64,000 bases of DNA from positions 22,158 through 86,157 of the forward strand of contig NZ_JACHCP010000012.1 in assembly GCF_014207185.1 (NCBI RefSeq). The letters are read 5' to 3'. Shown piece by piece: positions 29,737 through 38,661 of the stretch. A program made the position numbers and the translations under genes. Under the pieces are notes generated by a model, which was not told where the DNA came from, made no database searches, and was given only the letters and a program-made list of their open reading frames with translations. This DNA comes from Rhodanobacter sp. A1T4. GTDB lineage: Bacteria; Pseudomonadota; Gammaproteobacteria; Xanthomonadales; Rhodanobacteraceae. Position 1 is the stretch's first letter. Every line of letters begins with the position of its first letter.

Positions 29737-30432
29737 ATGAACTACTGGCCACTACTCGGTATCGCGGTAATCGTGATCGGGTTTCTGTTGCGCTTCAATC
29801 CGGTGCCGGTGGTGGTTTGCGCGGCGCTGACCAGTGGCCTGCTGGCAGGTTTGACGCCGCTGGCATTGCTGGCACTGCTGGGCAAGAGTTTCGTTTCCAG
29901 CCGCTTGTTGCTGCTCTATGTGTTGACGCTGCCGGTGATCGGCCTGCTCGAGCGCGCGGGGCTACGCGAACACGCGCAACGCTGGATCGGTCGGCTGCAC
30001 GGATTGAGCCTGGCACGCCTGTTGACGGGTTACCTGTTACTGCGGCAGGTGCTTGCGATGTTCGGCCTGACCGGTGTCGCCGGCGCGGCACAAACCGTAC
30101 GCCCGCTGCTCGCACCGATGAGCGAAGCGGCAGCGGAAAAGATTTTGCCCGAGCTGGACAGTGCAGACCGCGATGAAGTGCGCGCGATAGCTGCCGCCAC
30201 CGATAACATCGGCCGCTTTTTCGGTGAGGACGTCTTCATTGCCTTGGGTGCGGTGCTGCTGATCCAGGCGTTCTACACCCAACACGGGATCGAGTTGACG
30301 CCACTATCGATTGCCTTGTGGGCCATGCCGACAGCCATTGCCGCCTTTGTGATTCAGTCGGTGCGCGTCTGGCTGTATCAACGCCAGCTGCAACGTCGTG
30401 CTGCCAATATGCGCAGCGAAAGGACGAACTGA
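29737..30432 (+). CDS. DUF969 membrane protein, probable transporter half
   Basis: 231-residue inner-membrane protein with several hydrophobic helices (first MNYWPLLGIAVIVIGFLLRF). It fits DUF969, which almost always pairs with DUF979. The two share a weak resemblance to organic-anion permeases, so they may form a heteromeric carrier. Here they sit between pxpBCA and pcp, which points to pyroglutamate or pyroglutamyl-peptide uptake; this is inferred from context only. ATG 29737 is used; the 29623 frame start is inside pxpA. Confidence 0.82.
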   Translation: MNYWPLLGIAVIVIGFLLRFNPVPVVVCAALTSGLLAGLTPLALLALLGKSFVSSRLLLLYVLTLPVIGLLERAGLREHAQRWIGRLHGLSLARLLTGYLLLRQVLAMFGLTGVAGAAQTVRPLLAPMSEAAAEKILPELDSADRDEVRAIAAATDNIGRFFGEDVFIALGAVLLIQAFYTQHGIELTPLSIALWAMPTAIAAFVIQSVRVWLYQRQLQRRAANMRSERTN

Positions 30433-30434
30433 GC

Positions 30435-31403
30435 ATGTTGCGTGTCGAATACGCCTACTGGTTGATCGCTGCCTTTCTGCTTTATGCGGGGTTGCGCAAC
30501 CTGCTGGAACGCCAAGGGTGGCGCGCGCTGTTCTGGTTGGTGCTGGGCACACTCTTCGCCGGCGGCGATGAGGTGCTGTCACAACAGGCGGCGGGCAATG
30601 CGCTGCCGGCACAACTCGCCGGCGGCGGGGTAATCCTGCTCGCCCTGCTCGCACCGCAGATACGACGTAGCACACACACAGAAAACGCTAGCCGCGAGCA
30701 TCGCATGCAATCGGCGATACGGCTGGGTCATCGACTGTTCGTACCAGCCCTGCTGATTCCTGTCGTGACTCTGCTGGTCGCATTGTTTGGTTCTCATCTA
30801 TCGATTGCTGGCTACGCCGTGTTCGCCAAACCACAGATGACGCTGACCGGATTGGCCTTGGCATGCGTAATCGCACTGTTTGCTGCATCACGCGTCACCC
30901 GTTCATCGATGCCAGAAGGATTGATCGAAGGCCGACGCCTGCTCGACGCCATTGGCTGGGCTGTCCTTTTGCCGCTACTGCTCGCCGCGCTCGGCGAAGT
31001 GTTTACCCAGAGTGGCGTTGGCGCTGCTATTGCCGGGCTGGCTGGCACCATATTGCCGACCGGTAGCGCACTGGCCTGCCTGTTGGCGTTCGCACTGGGC
31101 ATGGTGATGTTCACCGTGATCATGGGCAACGCGTTCGCAGCGTTTCCGGTGATGATGGCCGGTATCGGGCTACCCTTGTTGATCCAGCAGCACGGCGCCA
31201 ACCCGGCGATTCTCGGTTCGATGGGCATGCTGTGCGGCTACTGCGGCACGCTGATGACGCCAATGGCAGCCGATTACAATCTGGTACCCGCCGCGCTGCT
31301 GGAACTGCGCAGCCCGTATGGTGTCATTCGCGCACAGCTCGGTAGCGCACTGGCGATTCTTGCTGCCACCATTGTGCTGATGTATCTGTTCGTGTTTCGC
31401 TGA
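30435..31403 (+). CDS. DUF979 membrane protein, probable transporter half
   Basis: 322-residue polytopic membrane protein starting two bases after the DUF969 stop. About nine hydrophobic segments are visible. The loop VIMGNAFAAFPVMMAGIGLP and the segment GMLCGYCGTLMTPMAADYN carry conserved glycines and polar residues inside helices, of the kind used for substrate binding in re-entrant transporters. The partner of DUF969; the substrate is inferred as 5-oxoproline from the operon. Confidence 0.82.
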   Translation: MLRVEYAYWLIAAFLLYAGLRNLLERQGWRALFWLVLGTLFAGGDEVLSQQAAGNALPAQLAGGGVILLALLAPQIRRSTHTENASREHRMQSAIRLGHRLFVPALLIPVVTLLVALFGSHLSIAGYAVFAKPQMTLTGLALACVIALFAASRVTRSSMPEGLIEGRRLLDAIGWAVLLPLLLAALGEVFTQSGVGAAIAGLAGTILPTGSALACLLAFALGMVMFTVIMGNAFAAFPVMMAGIGLPLLIQQHGANPAILGSMGMLCGYCGTLMTPMAADYNLVPAALLELRSPYGVIRAQLGSALAILAATIVLMYLFVFR

Positions 31404-31439
31404 TTTCATCACTGCACATTACTCACGATACCGAAAACC

Positions 31440-32096
31440 ATGAGCCAGAATTTGCCGCACATCTTGTTGACCGGCTTCGATCCCTTCGGTGGCGAAAGCA
31501 TCAATCCATCATGGGAAGCTGTGCGCTTTTTTGATGGGCGTCGCATTGGCGGGCATCGGATCATCGCGCGTCAGCTGCCGACGGAATTTGCCGGCTCACT
31601 GCGTGCGCTCAAAGCCGCTGTGCGCGAAATTACGCCTGTGATGTTGCTTGGCGTCGGGCAGGCTGGTGGACGTGCGCAGCTATCGATCGAACGCGTGGCG
31701 ATCAACGTGCAGGATGCGCGTATCCCTGATAACGCCGGTGTGCAGCCGGTCGATGAACCCGTCATCGCTGACGGCCCAGCCGCCTATTTCAGTACCTTGC
31801 CGATCAAGGCGATGCTGGCCGCGCTTCAGGCACAGGGCCTGCCATCCGAGATCTCGCAGACAGCCGGCACTTACGTCTGCAATCACATCGCCTACGCCAT
31901 GCTGCATCTGGCGTCGAAGCGACGTGGCGTGCGCGCCGGCTTTATTCATATTCCGTATTTGCCGGAGCAAGCCGCTCACCAGCGCGGCGCGGCGAGCATG
32001 GCCAAGGCCGATGTGGTGCTGGCGCTGGAGATTGCGCTGCGCACCGCGATCGCCACCACGGTTGATCGCAAGCTGGCTGCCGGGGCGATCGACTGA
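31440..32096 (+). CDS. pcp: pyroglutamyl peptidase I
   Basis: Cysteine peptidase that removes N-terminal pyroglutamate from peptides. 218 residues; the catalytic triad maps to E84 (LSIERVAIN), C147 (GTYVCNHIAY) and H170 (AGFIHIPYLPEQ). LTGFDPFGGESINPSW is the family N-terminus. Its free product is the substrate of PxpABC, so the operon would release, import and open pyroglutamate to glutamate. A strong terminator follows. Confidence 0.95.
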   Translation: MSQNLPHILLTGFDPFGGESINPSWEAVRFFDGRRIGGHRIIARQLPTEFAGSLRALKAAVREITPVMLLGVGQAGGRAQLSIERVAINVQDARIPDNAGVQPVDEPVIADGPAAYFSTLPIKAMLAALQAQGLPSEISQTAGTYVCNHIAYAMLHLASKRRGVRAGFIHIPYLPEQAAHQRGAASMAKADVVLALEIALRTAIATTVDRKLAAGAID

Positions 32097-32161
32097 CGGA
32101 TGAATGTGCGGTTTGACAGAGCTGCACGGCCAAAACGATCAGAAAGGAATGATCAAAAAAG

Positions 32162-32193
32162 AAAAAGCCCGCGAATCGCTCCGCGGGCTTTTT
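32162..32193. terminator. bidirectional rho-independent terminator
   Basis: AAAAAGCCCGCG / CGCGGGCTTTTT with an eight-base loop, A run on the left and T run on the right. It serves pcp on the plus strand and the lipoprotein gene on the minus strand. Confidence 0.93.
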
Positions 32194-32221
32194 CTCACGC
32201 TCTCAGATTACCGACTCAGTA

Positions 32222-32698
32222 TCAACCACCGCCACCGGTATGATCCTGCTGCGGCGAGTCAGAACTCTGCACTGGAGCCTTCTCGTGGTGATCCTCGAGA
32301 ATGCGCGCCTTTGTATCGACAGGATTTATCTCCTTCAACGTGCCCTTGTCGTCGTAGTACACCCGAAAACCATAGTCGAGTTGCATGCGGGCCATATACT
32401 CCAGATGCAGCTTGCGGATCTTCGAATCATCACTGGCAGTCAGAAGAATCGTCTTTGGCAGCTTGCCCTGGTCCTTGAGATACGCGAAATGACTACCGGT
32501 ATCGATGGCCGAGAGCACAGCCCCATCAACCAGGAACTGACCCTCCTTGTAGGCCTTGATCGTGGTGTCGAACTGGCCTTGCATCGATGCTGTAGTGACT
32601 TCCTTGGTACCCCCGAAGTGGCAACCGGCAAGCAACAACAGGCTGCCAAGCATGATCGCGGTCGTGGCGCGCTTCAGCAGTGTGGAAAAACGGATCAT
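32222..32698 (-). CDS. hypothetical lipoprotein
   Basis: 158-residue protein with a lipoprotein signal (basic start, hydrophobic core, lipobox LLAGC at about C25). The mature part has alternating helix and strand without a known domain (DTTIKAYKEGQFLVDGAVLS, LEYMARMQLDYGFRVYYDD) and ends in a flexible tail DHTGGGG. A GGGAGAC ribosome site lies before ATG 32698. Function unknown; single-gene unit closed by the shared terminator. Confidence 0.75.
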   Translation of the reverse strand: MIRFSTLLKRATTAIMLGSLLLLAGCHFGGTKEVTTASMQGQFDTTIKAYKEGQFLVDGAVLSAIDTGSHFAYLKDQGKLPKTILLTASDDSKIRKLHLEYMARMQLDYGFRVYYDDKGTLKEINPVDTKARILEDHHEKAPVQSSDSPQQDHTGGGG

Positions 32699-32815
32699 GC
32701 AAGTCTCCCGTGCGGTGAATCGATTTAATGAGTTGAAGTGTAACGCCCGGCCACAGCAATGGCAGCGGCCTTTACATAGGCCATTCAGGCGCAGATAGCC
32801 AAAGAATGCGATGAC

Positions 32816-33382
32816 TCAGGTACGCGGCAAGGTCACGCCCTGCTGGCCCTGATACTTGCCGCCGCGGTCCTTGTAGCTGGTTTCGCATTCCTCGTCGGAC
32901 TCGAGAAACAGCATTTGCGCCACACCCTCGTTGGCGTAGATGCGGGCGGGCAGCGGCGTGGTGTTGGAAAACTCCAGCGTCACATGGCCCTCCCACTCCG
33001 GCTCCAGCGGCGTGACGTTGACGATGATGCCGCAACGCGCATAGGTGCTCTTGCCCAGGCAGATGGTCAGTACTTTACGTGGGATACGGAAGTATTCGAC
33101 TGTCCGCGCCAACGCAAAGGAGTTGGGCGGAATGATGCACACGTCTGCCGTCACATCGACGAAGCTGCCCGCGTCGAAATGCTTGGGGTCGACGATGGTC
33201 GAATTGATATTGGTGAAGATCTTGAATTCGTTGGCACAACGCACGTCATAGCCGTAGCTCGACGTGCCGTACGAGACCAGTTTCTGGCCGTCACGCAGCT
33301 TGACCTGACCGGCCTCGAACGGCTCGATCATGCCGTGCTGCTCGGCCATGCGGCGAATCCACTTGTCGGGTTTGATGCTCAC
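32816..33382 (-). CDS. dcd: dCTP deaminase
   Basis: Deaminates dCTP to dUTP for thymidylate supply. 188 residues, the trimeric Dcd family length. Visible: [20 protein letters not shown] with the two active-site arginines region, [10 protein letters not shown] with the catalytic glutamate, and the C-terminal [14 protein letters not shown] and [14 protein letters not shown]. Ordinary housekeeping gene; upstream are the FMN reductase and mrp on the same strand. Confidence 0.95.
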   Translation of the reverse strand: MSIKPDKWIRRMAEQHGMIEPFEAGQVKLRDGQKLVSYGTSSYGYDVRCANEFKIFTNINSTIVDPKHFDAGSFVDVTADVCIIPPNSFALARTVEYFRIPRKVLTICLGKSTYARCGIIVNVTPLEPEWEGHVTLEFSNTTPLPARIYANEGVAQMLFLESDEECETSYKDRGGKYQGQQGVTLPRT

Positions 33383-33474
33383 ACACGCTCCAGTCGTCGT
33401 AACGGATGCGACGCAGGCCTCGGCCTGGTCTTAAGTTGCCCAAAATACCATGTCGCGCGCCACAGCTGGCGCGC

Positions 33475-34011
33475 TCATTCCCGCAGCAGTGCCCGGCACA
33501 AGGCGTTCAGTGCGTCACGCAAGCCCTTGCAGAACGAGTCGTTGGCCAGGATGCTTTCGACCTCGCAACCTACGCCCGGCAAGGGAATCGTCACGCAAGA
33601 CGAATCCAGCAACCGCGCGGACATGGTCTGCAAAACTTCCCGCAGCGCAGCCGACGCGTGGTGCGAGCGCGCAGAGGTATTCAGCAGCAGCACCGGTTTG
33701 CCGGGAAACTCCAGACTGCCCACCAGCCAGTCCAGCAGGTTCTTGAACGCACCAGGGATGCCATGCGCGTATTCGGGACAAGCGATCAACAACGCATCAC
33801 TGCTACCAACGGCAGCGCGCAATGCCTGCACCGAGGCAGGCAAGGGATCGACTTCGTCATCGGGATTGAATAGCGGCAACTGAGCCAGGCCGTCATACAT
33901 ATCCAGCGCCAGTGTGTTGGGTGCAAGCTGCCGTGCTGCCAGCAGCAACGAGGTATTGCCGGATCTTCGCCGCAAACTGCCCGACAGGCACAGTACGCGC
34001 CACTCTGCCAC
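33475..34011 (-). CDS. NADPH-dependent FMN reductase family protein
   Basis: Flavodoxin-fold reductase of 178 residues: GSLRRRSGNT is the FMN phosphate loop and CPEYAHGIPGAFKNLLDWL is the second FMN contact of the chromate/azo-reductase group. No ATG fits; the GTG at 34011, three bases after the mrp stop codon, gives the natural N-terminus VAEWRVLCLSGS. The frame runs to 34290 inside mrp. Coupling with mrp hints at supply of reduced flavin near Fe-S metabolism, which is inference. Confidence 0.85.
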   Translation of the reverse strand: MAEWRVLCLSGSLRRRSGNTSLLLAARQLAPNTLALDMYDGLAQLPLFNPDDEVDPLPASVQALRAAVGSSDALLIACPEYAHGIPGAFKNLLDWLVGSLEFPGKPVLLLNTSARSHHASAALREVLQTMSARLLDSSCVTIPLPGVGCEVESILANDSFCKGLRDALNALCRALLRE

Positions 34012-34013
34012 GC

Positions 34014-35102
<1,089 letters not shown>

Positions 35103-35260
35103 TGAATATATGCAATTGGAAAGAGAGACAGCCAATTATGCCAGCCGGCGCTGCACAACCGTCACGGATGTGAACGATGGGTCTTTGCGCAGTGCAACTT
35201 GACCACCTCGTGGAGGCTGGTCAGTCTTGATCCATACGCTTTCGTACGGGAGGAAATACC

Positions 35261-35728
35261 ATGAAGCAATTGTTCCGCATCGCATTCGCTACTGGCCTGT
35301 TACTAGCCGCCGGTGCGGCACTGGCCGCCAACGACTCACCAGTTGGCAAGTGGAAACAGATCGATGATGTTTCGGGCAAGCAAAAATCGGTCATCGAAAT
35401 CACCGACAACGGCGGCGAACTGCAGGGCAAGGTCTTGCAGGTGATGAACCTGTCACCGGAAGAAATCAGCAAGGGCGGCGAACATCCGAAATGCGTGCTG
35501 TGCGAAGGCTCCCGCAAGGATCAGCCGGTCGAAGGCATGACCATCATGTATGGCGTCAAGAAAGATAGCGATGTATGGGACGGCGGCAAGATCATCGATC
35601 CGAAAACCGGCAAGGTCTACAAGGTCAAGCTCACGCTCGACAGCGGTGGCCAGAAGCTCGACGTGCGTGGCTATATCGGCTTCTCGCTGCTCGGCCGCTC
35701 GCAGACCTGGTTCCGTCTAGCGGAATGA
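35261..35728 (+). CDS. DUF2147 exported protein
   Basis: 155 residues with a signal peptide (cleavage near ALA-AND). The family marks are VGKWKQIDD at the mature start, IEITDNGGELQGKV, a two-cysteine segment KCVLCEG and, near the end, DVRGYIGFSLLGRSQTW. DUF2147 proteins are periplasmic and of unknown function. GGGAGG lies upstream of the start. A terminator follows directly. Confidence 0.87.
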   Translation: MKQLFRIAFATGLLLAAGAALAANDSPVGKWKQIDDVSGKQKSVIEITDNGGELQGKVLQVMNLSPEEISKGGEHPKCVLCEGSRKDQPVEGMTIMYGVKKDSDVWDGGKIIDPKTGKVYKVKLTLDSGGQKLDVRGYIGFSLLGRSQTWFRLAE

Positions 35729-35771
35729 TCGTCTGGGCCTCCGGGTCCGTGTAAACAACCGGCTTCACGAT

Positions 35772-35802
35772 AAACCCCATGCGAATTGTCGTATGGGGTT
35801 TT
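35772..35802 (+). terminator. rho-independent terminator after the DUF2147 gene
   Basis: AAACCCCAT / ATGGGGTTT stem, 12-base loop, followed by T residues. It may also limit read-through from the opposite DeoR gene. Confidence 0.88.
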
Positions 35803-35834
35803 TATTGGTTCCTCTCGCGACATGCTATCGGTTC

Positions 35835-36629
35835 TTAGCTGCTGACAGCATCCGCCCTGTGCACCGCGACCCCGCGCGCGCTGAATACCAATCGGCTTGC
35901 GCGATCCACAGCATGTTCGATCACCAGATGTTGTATCTCCTCGATGTTGGCTATCTGGTGCGTTGCGGCCGAACCCAGTTTTTCCTGCGTGACTACCACT
36001 ACCGTTTCGCCGCTGGCTTCGATCATTGCGCGCTTCAGCAACGCCTCTTCGCTGTCGAAGCTCCACAGCCCATGTAACGAATCGATGGCGCATGCACCGG
36101 GGAAACACAGGTCGGCGCGCACACGGCCAATTTCCTGAATCGCCTGTGCACCAACGGCAGCCCCGATGCTTGTATCGATGCGTCCACCAATCAGCAAGAT
36201 CTCGAAGCCTTCGCGATCGATCAGTATCCGCGCGACATCGGGCGCATTAGTCACCACGGTCAGATCAAAACGCTCAGGCAAGGCAGCGGCAATCGCTGCA
36301 TTCGTCGAGCCTGCATCAATCAACAACACCTGACCCTGTCGGACCAAGGTCACCGCCTTGCGCGCCAGTGCCAGTTTGCGGTTGCCGTGTTCGCTGCGGC
36401 GCTGCTTCAGTGGCGTCGATGCAGCCGATAGCGGCAACGCACCGCCGTAAACACGCTTGCACAGACCCTGCGCCGCCAGTTCACGCAGGTCGCGGCGGAC
36501 TGAGTCCTCCGACACCTGAAACGTTTCTGCCAGTTCCACCGCGACCACGCGACCATGACTGCGCAGGCGATCCAGAATCCACTGCTGACGCTCCTGCGGC
36601 AGTGCTTCGTTCGGCATGGTTTTTATCAT
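35835..36629 (-). CDS. DeoR-family transcriptional regulator
   Basis: 264-residue repressor-type protein. The N-terminal winged HTH reads LPQERQQWILDRLRSHGRV and then QVSEDSVRRDLRELAAQG; KRVYGGAL is the wing. The C-terminal sugar-isomerase-like sensor (LLIDAGSTNAAIA, TNAPDVARIL, LIGGRID) binds a phosphorylated sugar in characterised members. It overlaps the HAD gene by four bases and is last in an MFS-HAD-DeoR operon whose leader has three tandem decamers; it probably represses this operon. Confidence 0.88.
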   Translation of the reverse strand: MIKTMPNEALPQERQQWILDRLRSHGRVVAVELAETFQVSEDSVRRDLRELAAQGLCKRVYGGALPLSAASTPLKQRRSEHGNRKLALARKAVTLVRQGQVLLIDAGSTNAAIAAALPERFDLTVVTNAPDVARILIDREGFEILLIGGRIDTSIGAAVGAQAIQEIGRVRADLCFPGACAIDSLHGLWSFDSEEALLKRAMIEASGETVVVVTQEKLGSAATHQIANIEEIQHLVIEHAVDRASRLVFSARGVAVHRADAVSS

Positions 36630-37291
36630 GACGTTTCCCCGGTCGTTATCGGTTCGAGCAAACCGAGCGACGAAAGCTCGCGGCGCAGCGTTGCAGCATC
36701 CCGGAACAGCAAAGCACGCATGCCGAGCGCTTTCGCCGCATCGACGTGGCGTGCAGTATCGTCGATGTAGACCGCGCGGGCCGGATCGATCCCGCCACGC
36801 GTCAACAACAGCTGAAAAATTGCCGGGTCGGGCTTGATCATGCCCTCGGCACCCGAAACCACGATGTCCTTGAACCAGTCCAGGAAGGCGTAACGCTGGC
36901 GGGCGATAGCAAAGGTATCGTGCGACCAGTTGGTCAGCGCGAATAGCCGTACACCACGTACACGGAGCGCATCGAGAACGGCCACGGTATCGTCCAATGG
37001 GCCGCCGAGCATTTCCTCCCAGCGCTCACGATAGGCGTGAATCAATGACGCCTGCGCGGGGAACTGCGCACATAACAGTGCGATCGCCTCATCCCATTCG
37101 CGGCCTGCGTCCTGCTGCTCGTTCCACTGCGGGCTGCAGATGTCAGTGAGGAACCGCTCCATCGCCGCCTCATCGGCGAACAACGGGCGGTAAAGATGGC
37201 GCGGATTCCAGTCGATCAACACGCCGCCGATATCGAAAATCACCGTATCCGGCATCGGCCGTTCTCGTCCGTTGGCAAATGAGTCATTCAT
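36626..37291 (-). CDS. HAD-superfamily hydrolase
   Basis: 221-residue phosphatase. Motif I is VIFDIGGVLIDW, where the first Asp is present but the second position is Gly, as in the YihX/haloacid-dehalogenase-like subgroup; motif II ALTNWSHDTF, motif III lysine in GMIKPDPAIF and motif IV VYIDDTARHVDAA. Substrates are likely small sugar phosphates given its place between an MFS carrier and a DeoR regulator. ATG 37291 is used; the 37255 ATG is an alternative. Confidence 0.86.
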   Translation of the reverse strand: MNDSFANGRERPMPDTVIFDIGGVLIDWNPRHLYRPLFADEAAMERFLTDICSPQWNEQQDAGREWDEAIALLCAQFPAQASLIHAYRERWEEMLGGPLDDTVAVLDALRVRGVRLFALTNWSHDTFAIARQRYAFLDWFKDIVVSGAEGMIKPDPAIFQLLLTRGGIDPARAVYIDDTARHVDAAKALGMRALLFRDAATLRRELSSLGLLEPITTGETS

Positions 37292-37320
37292 GGCAATACC
37301 TCGAACAGGATAATTGGCGG

Positions 37321-38460
37321 TCAACGACGCACGACGGGGGCGGATGCCGCAACCAGCATCAGCAACGCCGCCACGGCGGCCAGCGCGACAGGGAGACTGG
37401 TGGCATGGGCGACAAATCCGATCAACGCAGGACCCAGCAGCAGACCGGCGTAACCCAAGGCGGTGACTACCGCAATCGACACCGCCGGCGCCACATCCGG
37501 CAAACGACCGGCCGCGCTGAACATCACCGGCACCACATTGGCCGCGCCCAAACCCACCAGCACAAAACCAAGCAAAGCGGTCGCGTGCCACGGCATCAAC
37601 GCCGACATCAGGAACCCGGCAGCAGCGAGCATGGCGCCGGCACGTACCGTCCAAACCGGACCCAGCCACGCAATCAGGCGATCCCCGGTGAGCCGGCCCA
37701 TCGCCATCGCCACTGAAAAACAGGCATAACCAATGCCGGCAGAGGCCGCGCTGTAGCCGCGAAAATCTCGCAGCAGCAACGCACTCCAATCCAGCATCGA
37801 TCCCTCCGCAAGAAAGCTGACGAAGCAAAGCGCCCCCACCAGCAACAGCAATCCACGCGGCATCCGAAGGGCGAACGATTGCCTGACCGCACGGTTTGCC
37901 GTGCGCAACAGACTTGTCTGCTGGCTGATGACGATCAGCGCGAGCACGGCCGATACCGACAGCGCACAAGCAAATAAAGGCAAACCGCTGGCTAGCATCA
38001 CGCTCATCCCCGCCGCACCTGCCAGACCACCCAGACTGAAAAGCCCGTGGAAGCCGGACATTACCGCGCGCCCCTCCAGCCGCTCCACCTCAACCGCATG
38101 CGCATTCATGGCAACGTCCACCGCACCGAGCATCGCGCCAAAATAAAACAGGCCGATGGCAAGCATCGCGATCGTCTGGACCAGAGCCAGTGCCGGCAGC
38201 GCCAGACACATCAAGGCACCAGCGATGCCAATCACCTTGTCATTGCCATAGCGACTGGCGAGCCAGCCAATCACTGGCATGGACAACATCGAGCCGCCGC
38301 CGAAGGCCAGCAGCACCAGGCCCAGACTCGCATCATCCAGACTCAGTCGTGCCTTCGCGTACGGCACCATCGGCGCCCAGCTGGCCATGGCCAATCCCGA
38401 CATCAGAAAGATCATCCGCGTCGCCCGCGTCGCCTTTTGCAGGGTCGTACGGCCTTCCAT
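37321..38460 (-). CDS. MFS transporter
   Basis: 379-residue major-facilitator protein with about 12 hydrophobic segments. It begins with MEGRTTLQKATRATRMIFLM; the loop ASRYGNDKVIG is the motif A equivalent between helices 2 and 3. It resembles the FucP/YbjJ-like subgroup. First gene of the operon with the HAD phosphatase and DeoR regulator, so it may import a sugar whose phosphate the regulator senses. The frame is open to 38574, but that part covers the operator repeats. Confidence 0.84.
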   Translation of the reverse strand: MEGRTTLQKATRATRMIFLMSGLAMASWAPMVPYAKARLSLDDASLGLVLLAFGGGSMLSMPVIGWLASRYGNDKVIGIAGALMCLALPALALVQTIAMLAIGLFYFGAMLGAVDVAMNAHAVEVERLEGRAVMSGFHGLFSLGGLAGAAGMSVMLASGLPLFACALSVSAVLALIVISQQTSLLRTANRAVRQSFALRMPRGLLLLVGALCFVSFLAEGSMLDWSALLLRDFRGYSAASAGIGYACFSVAMAMGRLTGDRLIAWLGPVWTVRAGAMLAAAGFLMSALMPWHATALLGFVLVGLGAANVVPVMFSAAGRLPDVAPAVSIAVVTALGYAGLLLGPALIGFVAHATSLPVALAAVAALLMLVAASAPVVRR

Positions 38461-38500
38461 CTTCAGCACTTTTATCTCCAATGTTTTCGCTTCAGTATGC

Positions 38501-38530
38501 GTAAACGTATATAAACACGCATAAACATGC
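38501..38530 (-). promoter_or_regulatory. three tandem decamers, candidate DeoR operator
   Basis: On the plus strand GTAAACGTAT, ATAAACACGC and ATAAACATGC follow one another without gaps; the shared core is RTAAAC every 10 bases, one helical turn. They lie 41-70 bases upstream of the MFS start. Direct repeats of this spacing would place each site on the same DNA face, as expected for an oligomeric repressor. Confidence 0.6.
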
Positions 38531-38661
38531 ATTGCAACTACTGTCCATTTATTCGGGCGCGCATCGCTCTTCACTCACACGCGCCGCCTGCAGCAGGAGT
38601 AGCACCTGCATGCCATAATTCAGGGCTATCCCGCTATCGAATCGCCATCATCAAAGCCGCC

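Noticed and set aside
32915..33883. 322-codon plus frame opposite dcd and the FMN reductase
   Set aside because: Spans two well-supported minus-strand genes and has no recognisable domain.
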